Notes under the pieces: model-generated
Told to the model about the DNA's origin: nothing
Seen by the model: the letters and a program-made list of their open reading frames with translations, nothing else
Database searches by the model: none
Assembly: GCA_017430675.1 (NCBI GenBank)
Contig: JAFRMM010000047.1
Location: 10,682-74,681 of the forward strand
Reading direction: 5' to 3'
Length of the DNA stretch: 64,000 bases
Origin: Prevotella sp.
GTDB taxonomy: Bacteria; Bacteroidota; Bacteroidia; Bacteroidales; Bacteroidaceae
Position numbers and translations under genes: made by a program
In this document: positions 34,579-41,209 of the stretch, one piece after another
How positions within the stretch are numbered: the stretch's first letter is position 1
How the letters are laid out: every line of letters begins with the position of its first letter

Positions 34579-35099
34579 CACTCACCCCCTCCCTGGTTAG
34601 AGGTTGGCTTAACGAGCGACTCGATCTTTTCCGCAGCGGCCTTCGTCCAGCGGAAGGTGGAGTCGTCGTTGAGTTCCTTCATGGTGAACTCGCCAGTGGC
34701 CTGTGCCAACAGGCGTACAGTGCTCACGGCGGGCTGCGTCTGCAGGGTGAAGTCGGGCAGGCCCGTGCCGTCAGGACCCGTCTTGGGCAGGGTACCCAAG
34801 CCGCAGTTCACCTTGAAGTTCTCGCGGAGTTGGAGGCCGTTGGCCGAAATGGCGCACTTGAAGATGGCCAGGTCGTCGATCTTCACAGTATTGCCGTTGA
34901 GGCACTGCTCGCGGACACAGGCGACGAAGTCGCGGAGGATGCCCTCGATCGTTCCCTTAGAGAACGGGGTATTATGCTCGGCCATGTGCTTGGCCATGTC
35001 CTGGATGCTCAGCGTCTGCTTGCTCTCTACACGGGCATAGTATTTGCCGAGGGTCTGTGAGTTCTGTTTGTTACTTAAAAAGATGTTTAATTCCAGCAT
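34578..35099 (-). CDS. HU/IHF-like family DNA-binding protein, 173 aa
   Basis: A Bacteroidetes-type HU-like protein. About residues 1-125 carry the family features: a Tyr-Tyr-Ala-Arg start region (GKYYARVESKQTLSIQDMAKHM), a helical SKGTIEGILRDFVACVREQ and a basic beta region with NGNTVKIDDLAIFKCAISA. The C-terminal 50 residues (ATGEFTMKELNDD to GGE) are an extension without a clear fold. Such proteins are larger than classical HU (90 residues) and are often found near phage- or ICE-like genes. It is coupled to the smalltalk gene and probably transcribed from the TACCTTTG element at 35198-35191. Confidence 0.88.
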   Translation of the reverse strand: MLELNIFLSNKQNSQTLGKYYARVESKQTLSIQDMAKHMAEHNTPFSKGTIEGILRDFVACVREQCLNGNTVKIDDLAIFKCAISANGLQLRENFKVNCGLGTLPKTGPDGTGLPDFTLQTQPAVSTVRLLAQATGEFTMKELNDDSTFRWTKAAAEKIESLVKPTSNQGGGE

Positions 35100-35190
35100 A
35101 GTGTTTTTGATTTAGAAGTTGATAATAGGTGATTCTCTGCGCTCTTGATCCGCCGGCCTGCGCACTGCCTTTGTCTCTCGATTGCGGTTG

Positions 35191-35198
35191 CAAAGGTA
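35191..35198 (-). promoter_or_regulatory. Promoter element of HU-smalltalk transcript
   Basis: TACCTTTG on the minus strand, followed by GCAACCGC. It implies a leader of about 85 bases before the HU start. A clear TTTG element is not visible at the expected place. Confidence 0.55.
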
Positions 35199-35276
35199 CG
35201 ACAAAAAGCCATACGTTTCCGGAAAAGTACGGAGTCAGACAAATCCTAAAACCATAACACGCTGGAAATCAGCCCT

Positions 35277-35864
35277 TCACAATCCGTTTTCCGCTAACAG
35301 TTCCGAGAAGCGGGCGGCAATGGCTACCATCTGGTCGTAAGGACGGCGGGTTTTGAAGTAGGTGGGATCAAATGTCCAGCGGTCGAAAGGGCGGGTGTAT
35401 CCTGTCTTGGTGATCTGTTTCAGGGCACTCAGGGAGAAAGGCACGCGGCATCCTGCGGGTTGAATGCGTCATACCAGACGCTCGAATCCCGTATAGTCAC
35501 CATCGGCCACGCCCAGTCTCCTGTCGGCCAGGATCCGGTAGATGGCCTGCCACTGGCTCTTGCGATTCATCAGGAAAGCGCCCTGACCGTCATGTTCCTC
35601 CATCAGCAACTGGATGCACTCCCGCAGCACGTCTTCTGTCTCCAACCTGACCAGTGGTCTGGTCATCGTCTCAATATCAACGACACCCAGCAGCGAATCG
35701 GCAATCTGCCTGAACACCTGTCCCATCCTGCTGCAAGTCTCATTGATACGATGTTCCGCCTGTCTCATACCACGCTCGTACACCTTCAGTCTGTATGCCA
35801 GCGGACAACGGGCAGCCGCCTGACATCCCTCCCAATTCTCGACATCTGTCTCTATAAAACTCAT
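35277..35864 (-). pseudogene. Unrecognised accessory gene split by one in-frame TGA
   Basis: A 131-residue reading frame (35864 to the TGA at 35471-35469) begins MSFIETDVENWEGCQ and ends DGDYTGFERLV. Directly after the TGA the same frame runs on for 63 more sense codons to a TGA at 35279-35277, with protein-like composition (VPFSLSALKQITKTGYTRPF, then DRWTFDPTYFKTRRPYDQMV, AIAARFSELL). The two parts together would make a 195-residue protein. I read this as one gene broken by a single nonsense change, for example from CGA or AGA; a sequencing error cannot be excluded. A separate downstream gene starting at GTG 35444 is less likely. The C-terminal part recalls proteins seen near HU/VapE genes in Bacteroidetes, but I cannot name the family. 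Confidence 0.7.
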
Positions 35865-35916
35865 AGTTCTGGTTTTTTATTTTAATTGATTTATTGATTG
35901 TATCAAATATTATTCG

Positions 35917-35924
35917 TATCTTTG
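35917..35924 (+). promoter_or_regulatory. Promoter of the structured RNA leader
   Basis: TATCTTTG at 35917-35924 with a TTGA element at 35894-35897 (19-bp spacer). The transcript should begin at about 35931. Confidence 0.7.
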
Positions 35925-35930
35925 CAGCGG

Positions 35931-36106
35931 CCTAACAGCCGTTTTCGAGGGTTACTCTTGGAGTTATTGAGTCCTTTCTACCAAATTGCGACAACAGGAA
36001 GAAAAAGGAGATTCGATAGCGCCCTGTATGGGGTGTGGTATGGTTTCATTCTTTTTCGGGTCGTCGCAAACCAGGTAGAAATGGAACCAGGATCCACACC
36101 TTTTTT
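35931..36106 (+). ncRNA. Structured RNA with two exclusive folds, candidate attenuator or small RNA
   Basis: Between a good promoter and the 88-codon gene at 36128 lies about 175 bases of highly structured sequence. Fold A is a long hairpin: 35975-35982 with 36074-36081 (TTTCTACC/GGTAGAAA), 35986-35995 with 36060-36069 (9 of 10 pairs) and 36001-36007 with 36051-36057 (GAAAAAG/CTTTTTC). Fold B is an intrinsic terminator: 36032-36038 with 36094-36100 (GGTGTGG/CCACACC) and 36042-36050 with 36080-36088, followed by six T (36101-36106). The folds use the same bases and exclude one another, as in attenuators. A free small RNA, including a 6S-like long hairpin, is the alternative. No known family was recognised. 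Confidence 0.65.
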
Positions 36107-36127
36107 AATAAATATACAGGCAGTCCT

Positions 36128-36394
36128 ATGGAAAAGTACGACAACAACGACATTCAGCGAACCGACGACGAGATCTATCGTGAACTTCTCGCAGTAGCGA
36201 CCGACAACGAACCCCTTCTAGCGGAGTCCCCCGAGCATTACCGTTCGAAGGTCATCGGCGACATGACCGCACTGGTCAGGGTTGCCAAACAGGACACGAC
36301 CATCCGCCAGTTCTTTCTCCAGTCAGGCCGTGATCCTGACGCGATGCTCGATGAGTTTCTCCGCAGGGCCGTCGCGAAGGTAGGAAAAAACTGA
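36128..36394 (+). CDS. Unrecognised small acidic protein, 88 aa
   Basis: The frame is open from 36035, but the upstream part overlaps the structured RNA and its terminator, so I start at the ATG at 36128 (MEKYDNNDIQRTDDEIYREL). The protein is hydrophilic and mainly helical, without signal peptide or membrane segment, and ends in RRAVAKVGKN. The start is 22 bases after the T-run of the putative terminator, so expression would require read-through. I do not recognise a family. The position between an HU-type island and a TPR regulator suggests an accessory gene. Confidence 0.6.
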   Translation: MEKYDNNDIQRTDDEIYRELLAVATDNEPLLAESPEHYRSKVIGDMTALVRVAKQDTTIRQFFLQSGRDPDAMLDEFLRRAVAKVGKN

Positions 36395-36483
36395 CAAAGC
36401 ACCAAATTATTTCGAAAAAACGAGTTAACAAAAATTTCACAAAATCCCGTAAGTGCCTGATTTCTAATTTGTAGGCATCTTTC

Positions 36484-36514
36484 TTGGTGGAATGAAAAAT
36501 TGTTCGTATCTTTG
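36484..36514 (+). promoter_or_regulatory. Promoter directly abutting the TPR regulator gene
   Basis: TTGG (36484-36487), 19-bp spacer, TATCTTTG (36507-36514). The expected start of transcription falls about two bases before the ATG at 36524, so the mRNA would be nearly leaderless. A TGTGAAATTTT motif on the minus strand (36441-36431) lies upstream. Confidence 0.7.
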
Positions 36515-36523
36515 TCCCCCGAA

Positions 36524-38167
36524 ATGAGAACGACAAAAACCATCATGCTCCTGATCAGCGTGGCAGGGCTGCTGCTGGGTTGCAAGGGAGGATCCTACCG
36601 TCAGGTGCTCGACCGTGCCGAGCGCCAGAACGCAGCCTTCGACTCCATCACCAATATCGACTCCCTCCAAATGGCTGCCGACTATCTGGACCGTCACGGT
36701 ACGCCCAACGAACAGGTGCGCGCCCACTATCTGCTGGGCTGTGCCTACCGCGACGCGGCAGAGGCACCCAAGGCCCTGGAGGCCTACCATGATGCCGCCG
36801 ACCGCGCCGACACCACCCGTGCCGACTGCGACTTCGGTCTGCTGATGCGCCTCCACGCACAGATGGCGGAACTGTTCTACCAGCAACTGCTGCCCTACGA
36901 GATGATAGAAGCACTTGGCTCCCAGAAACGCTATGCACAGAGGATCGGTGACAAAAAGGCCAACATCAACGCCATGGAACGAAGTGCTAATGCCTACTAC
37001 CTGCTTGACAGGCCCGACTCCATCATTCCCATCCGTATGAAAGCCTCTGAGCAATATCTACAGTGCGGCTATGCCGAGGAAGCCGCACAGGCCTTGGGCC
37101 CGGTCATCAGTCTGCTGATTGACCGTGGTGACACTGCTGAAGCGAAAAGATGCATCGATCGCTATGAGACTTCATCCAGTTTCTTCAGAGACGGGGAACC
37201 TATCAGCCGCAAGGTATTCCACTACTATTCCAAAGGCAGATACTTTCTGGCAGAGGGCAAGACAGACTCCGCGCAACTCCTGTTCCGCCGACTGCTCCTA
37301 CCAGAGCGCACGCCCAACCTGCAGGAAGCAGGACTTCGCGGCCTCTACCTGCTCTACAGGCAGACAGGCCAAAGAGACTCCATGACGAAATATGCCGAAC
37401 TGTGCTACAACCAGATGACCCACAGCCTTGCTGCATCTAACTCTGACAACCTGCGCCACATGCAGTCGCTCTACAACTACAGCCGTTCCCAGAAACAGGC
37501 CCAGGAGATGACCGACAAGGCCCACCGTCAGGCGCTGACCATCTATGCCGCCATCGTCCTGACCACCGCCCTCCTCCTGATCGTCGTTCTCCTCTGGCAG
37601 TATTACCACAGGAAGCGACGGGCATTGCAGACGCAGTACAACCATGAGCAGGCCAACTTGCAGAAGGCCCTGAATGAGTTGAACAAACTGAAGGAGATCG
37701 TGGAGGTGAAAGATTCCAGAATCGACGAACTGGTAGTGGAGAAGGAGTCGGATGTCTATTCCCACCAGGAACAGATCCGGCAACTGGAGGAGAAACTGAA
37801 AATCAGACGGAGTAAGGATGTCAACGAACAACTGATGGCAAGCCCTGTCTATCGTCACTTCAAGGAGGTCGCGACAAAGCCCAAATCCCAGATTACCAGT
37901 AAAGACTGGCATGATCTGCAGGATCTGATCGATGAGATGATCCCCGGCTTCTACGCCAGGATGAATAGTCAGAGGCAGAGCCTGTCCGTGTCTGATTACC
38001 AGATCTGTATGCTCGTGCGCCTCTTCTTTTCCCCCAAGGATATCTCCAACCTGACAGGAAATTCCCCCTCAGGTATCTCCATGAAGCGCACCCGACTTCT
38101 ACAAAGGGTCTTCGATATCGAAGGATCACCAGACACTTTTGACAAACTGGTCCAGAAAATCGTCTGA
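36524..38167 (+). CDS. TPR-containing membrane-bound regulator with C-terminal HTH-like domain, 547 aa
   Basis: The frame is open from 36500, but that ATG lies before the promoter's TATCTTTG; 36524 is chosen. The N-terminus is a lipoprotein or signal segment (MLLISVAGLLLGC). About residues 20-330 are helical repeats of TPR type. A membrane helix follows at about 339-362 (IYAAIVLTTALLLIVVLLWQYY), then a coiled coil (about 365-430). The C-terminal part (about 440-547) has SVSDYQICMLVRLFFSPKDISNLTGNSPSGISMKR, which resembles a LuxR/sigma-like helix-turn-helix. This architecture is common in Bacteroides and Prevotella, often next to a small secreted protein gene, as here. The function is not established; transcriptional control of the next gene is inferred. 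Confidence 0.8.
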   Translation: MRTTKTIMLLISVAGLLLGCKGGSYRQVLDRAERQNAAFDSITNIDSLQMAADYLDRHGTPNEQVRAHYLLGCAYRDAAEAPKALEAYHDAADRADTTRADCDFGLLMRLHAQMAELFYQQLLPYEMIEALGSQKRYAQRIGDKKANINAMERSANAYYLLDRPDSIIPIRMKASEQYLQCGYAEEAAQALGPVISLLIDRGDTAEAKRCIDRYETSSSFFRDGEPISRKVFHYYSKGRYFLAEGKTDSAQLLFRRLLLPERTPNLQEAGLRGLYLLYRQTGQRDSMTKYAELCYNQMTHSLAASNSDNLRHMQSLYNYSRSQKQAQEMTDKAHRQALTIYAAIVLTTALLLIVVLLWQYYHRKRRALQTQYNHEQANLQKALNELNKLKEIVEVKDSRIDELVVEKESDVYSHQEQIRQLEEKLKIRRSKDVNEQLMASPVYRHFKEVATKPKSQITSKDWHDLQDLIDEMIPGFYARMNSQRQSLSVSDYQICMLVRLFFSPKDISNLTGNSPSGISMKRTRLLQRVFDIEGSPDTFDKLVQKIV

Positions 38168-38190
38168 TTTCCAGCACGTTACAAAAATCT

Positions 38191-38385
38191 TGTGAAATTT
38201 CTGTGAAATCCCATTGGGAACGCTTCCCAGTGGGCTTACATATTTATTACACCACTGATTTTCAGGACTTTACGTAATCCCATCACCCCAGAAAAGAACC
38301 ATTTTACGGGTCAAAACGAGCCTATTTTGGCCTAACTATTTGACACACTGACAGTTGCGCGTTTCTGTGAAATTTCTGTTAAATC
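38191..38385 (+). repeat. Two copies of a 20-bp TGTGAAATTTC-type repeat
   Basis: TGTGAAATTTCTGTGAAATC at 38191-38210 recurs at 38366-38385 with 19 of 20 identical bases. Each copy is itself a tandem of TGTGAAAT. The second copy ends 15 bases before the TTTG of the next promoter. A single inverted half-copy lies upstream of the TPR regulator gene. These may be operator sites. Confidence 0.65.
38210..38234 (+). terminator. Hairpin after the TPR regulator gene
   Basis: CCCATTGGGAA (38210-38220) pairs with TTCCCAGTGGG (38224-38234) with one G-T pair and a 3-base loop. It is a strong hairpin but lacks a clear T-run, so termination is uncertain. Confidence 0.45.
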
Positions 38386-38400
38386 GAAATTATCTAAGAA

Positions 38401-38432
38401 TTTGCCGGATTATCAAATATTTCCTACCTTCG
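38401..38432 (+). promoter_or_regulatory. Promoter of the small secreted protein gene
   Basis: TTTG (38401-38404), 20-bp spacer, TACCTTCG (38425-38432), one mismatch from TAnnTTTG. The 20-bp repeat at 38366-38385 lies directly upstream. Confidence 0.65.
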
Positions 38433-38458
38433 CCGACGACTTCTAAATTATTAGAATT

Positions 38459-38812
38459 ATGAAAAGATTTTTTGTTTCTTTGATGGTTTGGGGTTGCATG
38501 ACGACCCTTGCCATGGCTGATCAGGTCACCCTGACAGCAGGTATTATTGATCCGGGGTCAGCAGGTAATGATGCCCCGCGTGGTCCTGTCTATGTACCTT
38601 CCGCTGAGATTGAAGGCAACATCTTCACGGTTGGTGCACATCCTGACTATGTACTTCAACTGGTGGATTCTAGTGGTGCGGACATTGTCTATTATGAGAC
38701 AGTTCTTCCCGCAGGTGTCAACACGGTTGTTCTGCCCACCACCCTGTCTGGCGACTATGAGGTCCGCCTGATCTGGGGTAACTGGTATTTCTTTGGTAAT
38801 ATCAGTCTATGA
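38459..38812 (+). CDS. Small secreted DUF3244-like protein, 117 aa
   Basis: A signal peptide (residues 1-20, ending LAMADQ) is followed by a single beta-sandwich-like domain: a Pro-rich strand (RGPVYVPSAEIEGNIFTVGA), then VLQLVDSSGADIVYYETVLP and SGDYEVRLIWGNWYFFGNISL. Size and strand pattern resemble the DUF3244 proteins of Bacteroidetes, which often follow TPR/HTH membrane regulators as here. The role is unknown to me. Strong sites upstream (promoter plus the 20-bp repeat) suggest tight control by the neighbouring regulator. Confidence 0.72.
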   Translation: MKRFFVSLMVWGCMTTLAMADQVTLTAGIIDPGSAGNDAPRGPVYVPSAEIEGNIFTVGAHPDYVLQLVDSSGADIVYYETVLPAGVNTVVLPTTLSGDYEVRLIWGNWYFFGNISL

Positions 38813-38820
38813 CTCATCGG

Positions 38821-38857
38821 GGGCGCTTTTCAGTGAATTTTTCACTGAAAAACGCCC
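38821..38857 (+). terminator. Intrinsic terminator of the DUF3244-like gene
   Basis: 38821-38837 pairs with 38841-38857 (17 positions, one mismatch, loop TTT), core TTTTCAGTGAA. GCTTTTTCTC follows. Confidence 0.88.
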
Positions 38858-38885
38858 GCTTTTTCTCATTTCACCACCATTTTCT

Positions 38886-38934
38886 CAACGGCAGGCAAAA
38901 GGCTTGCCGTTGTGCTTTTAGTGCCATAACTTTG
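38886..38934 (+). promoter_or_regulatory. Hairpin and promoter before the M15 peptidase gene
   Basis: An 8-bp inverted repeat (CAACGGCA at 38886-38893 with TGCCGTTG at 38905-38912) overlaps the TTGC element (38904-38907) of a promoter whose TAACTTTG is at 38927-38934 (19-bp spacer). The leader that follows (about 38955-38996) is a tandem of ATTAAAGATTAAAA-type units up to the start codon. Confidence 0.6.
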
Positions 38935-38998
38935 TACTCGCAAGTCGCGACGGAAGCATTAAAGATTAAAACATTAAGGATTAAAAGATTAAAAAGTT

Positions 38999-39442
38999 AT
39001 GGCAAAACGAAAGAATTTCATGTTGAGTCCGCATTTCAGTTACGACGAGATGACGCGCTCCATGTGGGCACAGACCCACCGTGTGGATAACACACCCGAC
39101 GAACTGCAGTTGGCCGCCCTGATCAACCTCTGTTGGACGTTGGGCGAACCCTTGCGCGACGTGTTCGGTCCCATCCACGTAAACAGCGGCTTCCGCAACG
39201 AACGGGTGAACAAGGGTGTGCATGGCGTGGGCGGCTCGAAGCACCTCAAGGGCGAGGCCATGGACATCCGCATCGACTCCGTGGAACAGGGACTGGAGTA
39301 CTTCAAGTTCATCCAGAAGAACATTGACTTCGACCAGTTGCTCTTCGAGTTCAACAAGCGTGGTGCGATGTGGCTCCACTGCTCCGTGTGTCTCGATCCG
39401 AAGGAGAACCGCCATCAGGCATTCAAGAACTACAGGGTATGA
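38999..39442 (+). CDS. M15 family D-Ala-D-Ala carboxypeptidase-like protein, 147 aa
   Basis: A single-domain zinc peptidase of the Peptidase_M15 (VanY/endolysin-like) group. The zinc ligands are visible as SKHLKGEAMDI (His82, Asp89) and WLHCSV (His127), with the substrate-loop motif HVNSGFRNERVN at 60-71. No signal peptide is present, as in phage-derived lysis or cell-wall enzymes carried by Bacteroidetes genomic islands. The gene ends in ATGA, overlapping the start of the zinc-ribbon gene. The upstream leader is AT-rich and repetitive. Confidence 0.9.
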   Translation: MAKRKNFMLSPHFSYDEMTRSMWAQTHRVDNTPDELQLAALINLCWTLGEPLRDVFGPIHVNSGFRNERVNKGVHGVGGSKHLKGEAMDIRIDSVEQGLEYFKFIQKNIDFDQLLFEFNKRGAMWLHCSVCLDPKENRHQAFKNYRV

Positions 39443-39609
39443 TTTGTAAGAACTGTCATAAGGATCTGCCTGAAGAACGCTTCGAACAGTACCCCTCAGG
39501 CACGCGTCGGCAGGTGTGCCGTCATTGCCACTACGTGCTCCACTCCAAGAAGGCCTGGCGCAAGTGGGTGATGCGGCAACGCGCGCGCGTGATAGTAGGG
39601 AAACGCTGA
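39439..39609 (+). CDS. Small zinc-ribbon protein, 56 aa
   Basis: A small protein with two CxxC pairs: CKNC near residue 3-6 and CRHC around residue 27-30, followed by a basic helix rich in Arg and Lys (KKAWRKWVMRQRARVIVGKR). This is a zinc-ribbon or HNH-like fold without visible catalytic residues. The start overlaps the stop of the M15 gene (ATGA), so translation is coupled. The VapE-type gene follows after a hairpin. Nucleic-acid binding is likely from the zinc ribbon and the basic tail, but no specific role is known. Confidence 0.75.
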   Translation: MICKNCHKDLPEERFEQYPSGTRRQVCRHCHYVLHSKKAWRKWVMRQRARVIVGKR

Positions 39610-39624
39610 AATAGGTGTCCTATG

Positions 39625-39678
39625 TGTCCTATCTGTCCACTGCGTGTGGACAGGTGGGACAGGTGGGACAGGTGTTTT
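39625..39678 (+). terminator. Repeat-built hairpin with T-run before the VapE gene
   Basis: 39625-39640 pairs with 39646-39661 (16 positions, two G-T pairs, loop TGCGT); the innermost part is CTGTCCAC/GTGGACAG. It is flanked by tandem TGTCCTATG units on the left and GGGACAGGTG units on the right, then GTTTTTC. It may terminate the M15/zinc-ribbon transcript or attenuate the next gene. Confidence 0.55.
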
Positions 39679-39697
39679 TCACTTAAAACAACTATAT

Positions 39698-41068
39698 ATG
39701 AATATAAAAATGATTATTTCGCTGTTAAAAAACGGACTAAACTTTTTAAGCGACCTCTTTCAGTGGGGTCGGGTGCAGGATCATGACCAGAAGGAACACC
39801 TGTCATCAACCCGCGAACGGAAACGTATCGTCAAAGGAGTACGTGAGTTTTTTGAGAAAAACTATGAGTTGAGGTATAATGTGATGAAACAGACCGAGGA
39901 ATTCCGGCCTCTCCGACCTGACAAGCCCCGGTCTGACTCTATGGAGCCACCATTTTCCGCTACGGAGCCACCATACGTTTCTACGGAGCCACCATTTTCC
40001 GCTACGGAGCCACCATTTTCCGCTACGGAGCCACTAAATTTACGGGGCTGGCAGCAACTGACCGATCGGGAACTGCGCAAGATGGCCATCGAGCAGATGG
40101 AGCAGGTGGGCGTGGCCTGGTCGATCGACGTGGAACTGTACGTGCGCAGCGCGCAGGTGCCGCTCTACAACCCCGTGACCGACTTCCTCGACGGCTGCGG
40201 TACGTGGGATGGCGTGGACCGCATCCGGGCGTATGCGCGGCGCGTGCCGACCGACTACGACCTGTGGCCCGACCATTTCCACCGTTGGCTGCTGGCGATG
40301 GTGGCGCAGTGGATGAATCTCTCACGCGACTACGGCAACGCCGTCGTGCCGATGCTCATCGGCCGTCAGGGCACGCACAAATCGACGTTCTGCAAACTGC
40401 TCCTGCCACCGGAACTGCGCGAGTACTATATCGATGACATCAAACTCGACAACGCCGAACAGGTGGAGCGGATGCTCAGCAGGATGCTCCTGGTGAACAT
40501 CGACGAGTACAACGCCAAGACCGACCGCGAACAGGCGAAGATCAAACGGGTATTGACCGAGAAGGATGTGCAGACGCGTAAGATGCGCTCCGACCAGTAC
40601 GAACTGAGGCCCCGCATGGCCTCGTTTATCGCCACCACCAACGACCGTGAGCCGCTGGTCGATCCGACGGGCTCGCGGCGCTACCTGTGCTGTGAGGTGA
40701 CGGGCCTGATCGACACCGACACGCCCATCGACCACCGACAACTCTACGCCCAGGCTGTCAATGAACTGCGCCGCGGTGCCCCCTGGCACTTCACGAAGGA
40801 CGAGGAGGCGGAGATTGAACGTCACAACCAACTGTATCGCAGGGAATCGTCGCCCGAGACGGTACTGCTGTCGTTCTTCGAACCGGCGGAGCGCTCCAAG
40901 GAGCATTTCCTCCGGGCGGTGGATATCCAGGCGGAAATCCAAAAACATGTCCGTGGTACAGACGTACCTAATATCAAAATGCTGACGATGGCCTTGAAGG
41001 CCTGTCACTTCCCTTATGGGAAATGCAGTGGTGTTCGCGGCTGGTATGCGCAACTTGTTCACCGTTGA
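39698..41068 (+). CDS. VapE/VirE-type P-loop ATPase without primase domain, 456 aa
   Basis: A virulence-associated-protein-E-like protein, the helicase-like ATPase of many phage- and island-borne replication modules. I start it at 39698 because the upstream part of the frame translates the hairpin repeats. The P-loop is GRQGTHKST (222-230) and the Walker B region is LLVNIDEY (about 265). ATTNDREPLVDPTGSRRYLC is a further family motif. The N-terminal 110 residues carry no primase/VirE_N-like domain, which is usual in longer relatives. Instead they contain four to five copies of a 7-residue unit (EPPFSAT) encoded by a 21-bp tandem repeat (39943-40035). It follows the M15 and zinc-ribbon genes; there is no obvious integrase in the window. 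Confidence 0.88.
   Translation: MNIKMIISLLKNGLNFLSDLFQWGRVQDHDQKEHLSSTRERKRIVKGVREFFEKNYELRYNVMKQTEEFRPLRPDKPRSDSMEPPFSATEPPYVSTEPPFSATEPPFSATEPLNLRGWQQLTDRELRKMAIEQMEQVGVAWSIDVELYVRSAQVPLYNPVTDFLDGCGTWDGVDRIRAYARRVPTDYDLWPDHFHRWLLAMVAQWMNLSRDYGNAVVPMLIGRQGTHKSTFCKLLLPPELREYYIDDIKLDNAEQVERMLSRMLLVNIDEYNAKTDREQAKIKRVLTEKDVQTRKMRSDQYELRPRMASFIATTNDREPLVDPTGSRRYLCCEVTGLIDTDTPIDHRQLYAQAVNELRRGAPWHFTKDEEAEIERHNQLYRRESSPETVLLSFFEPAERSKEHFLRAVDIQAEIQKHVRGTDVPNIKMLTMALKACHFPYGKCSGVRGWYAQLVHR
39943..40035 (+). repeat. 21-bp in-frame minisatellite in the VapE gene
   Basis: Units start at 39943, 39964, 39985, 40006 and 40027 (the last incomplete). The consensus is GGAGCCACCATTTTCCGCTA plus C. The unit is seven codons, so copy changes keep the frame. 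The 39964 unit is diverged. Confidence 0.9.
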
Positions 41069-41105
41069 CGGACTGGTTTTGTTTATAGACGTGCCATTAA
41101 CGGGT

Positions 41106-41117
41106 GCAAACGTTTGC
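41106..41117. promoter_or_regulatory. LacI-type operator in front of the alpha-amylase
   Basis: GCAAACGTTTGC, identical to the core of the lacI/susC operator. Its centre (41111.5) is 63.5 bp upstream of TATCTTTG, nearly the same distance as at susC (62.5) and lacI (63.5). Confidence 0.85.
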
Positions 41118-41174
41118 GCGGCGCAACCTGCACATTTTAAGCCGATTGGGAATACAACCAACCGGCTTTTTGCG

Positions 41175-41182
41175 TATCTTTG
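41175..41182 (+). promoter_or_regulatory. Promoter element of the alpha-amylase gene
   Basis: TATCTTTG followed by CACCAT, as in the starch susC promoter. No strong TTTG element is present upstream. It excludes the earlier in-frame ATG at 41180 as start. Confidence 0.75.
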
Positions 41183-41209
41183 CACCATCACTCAAATACA
41201 TCATCATAT

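Noticed and set aside
35442..35444. GTG start for an independent 55-residue gene after the broken frame
   Set aside because: The coding-like sequence continues upstream to the TGA in the same frame as the preceding gene, so a single interrupted gene is the simpler reading.
38809..39090. Possible 93-codon plus-strand gene after the DUF3244-like gene
   Set aside because: It translates a terminator hairpin and the promoter region of the M15 gene and overlaps that gene in another frame.
39943..40035. 21-bp repeats in VapE as a CRISPR-like array
   Set aside because: The repeats are direct, without unique spacers, and lie in frame within a coding sequence.
41180..41209. Upstream in-frame ATG giving an MHHHSN start for the amylase
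   Set aside because: It lies inside the promoter element TATCTTTG; the ATG at 41210 gives a normal signal peptide.
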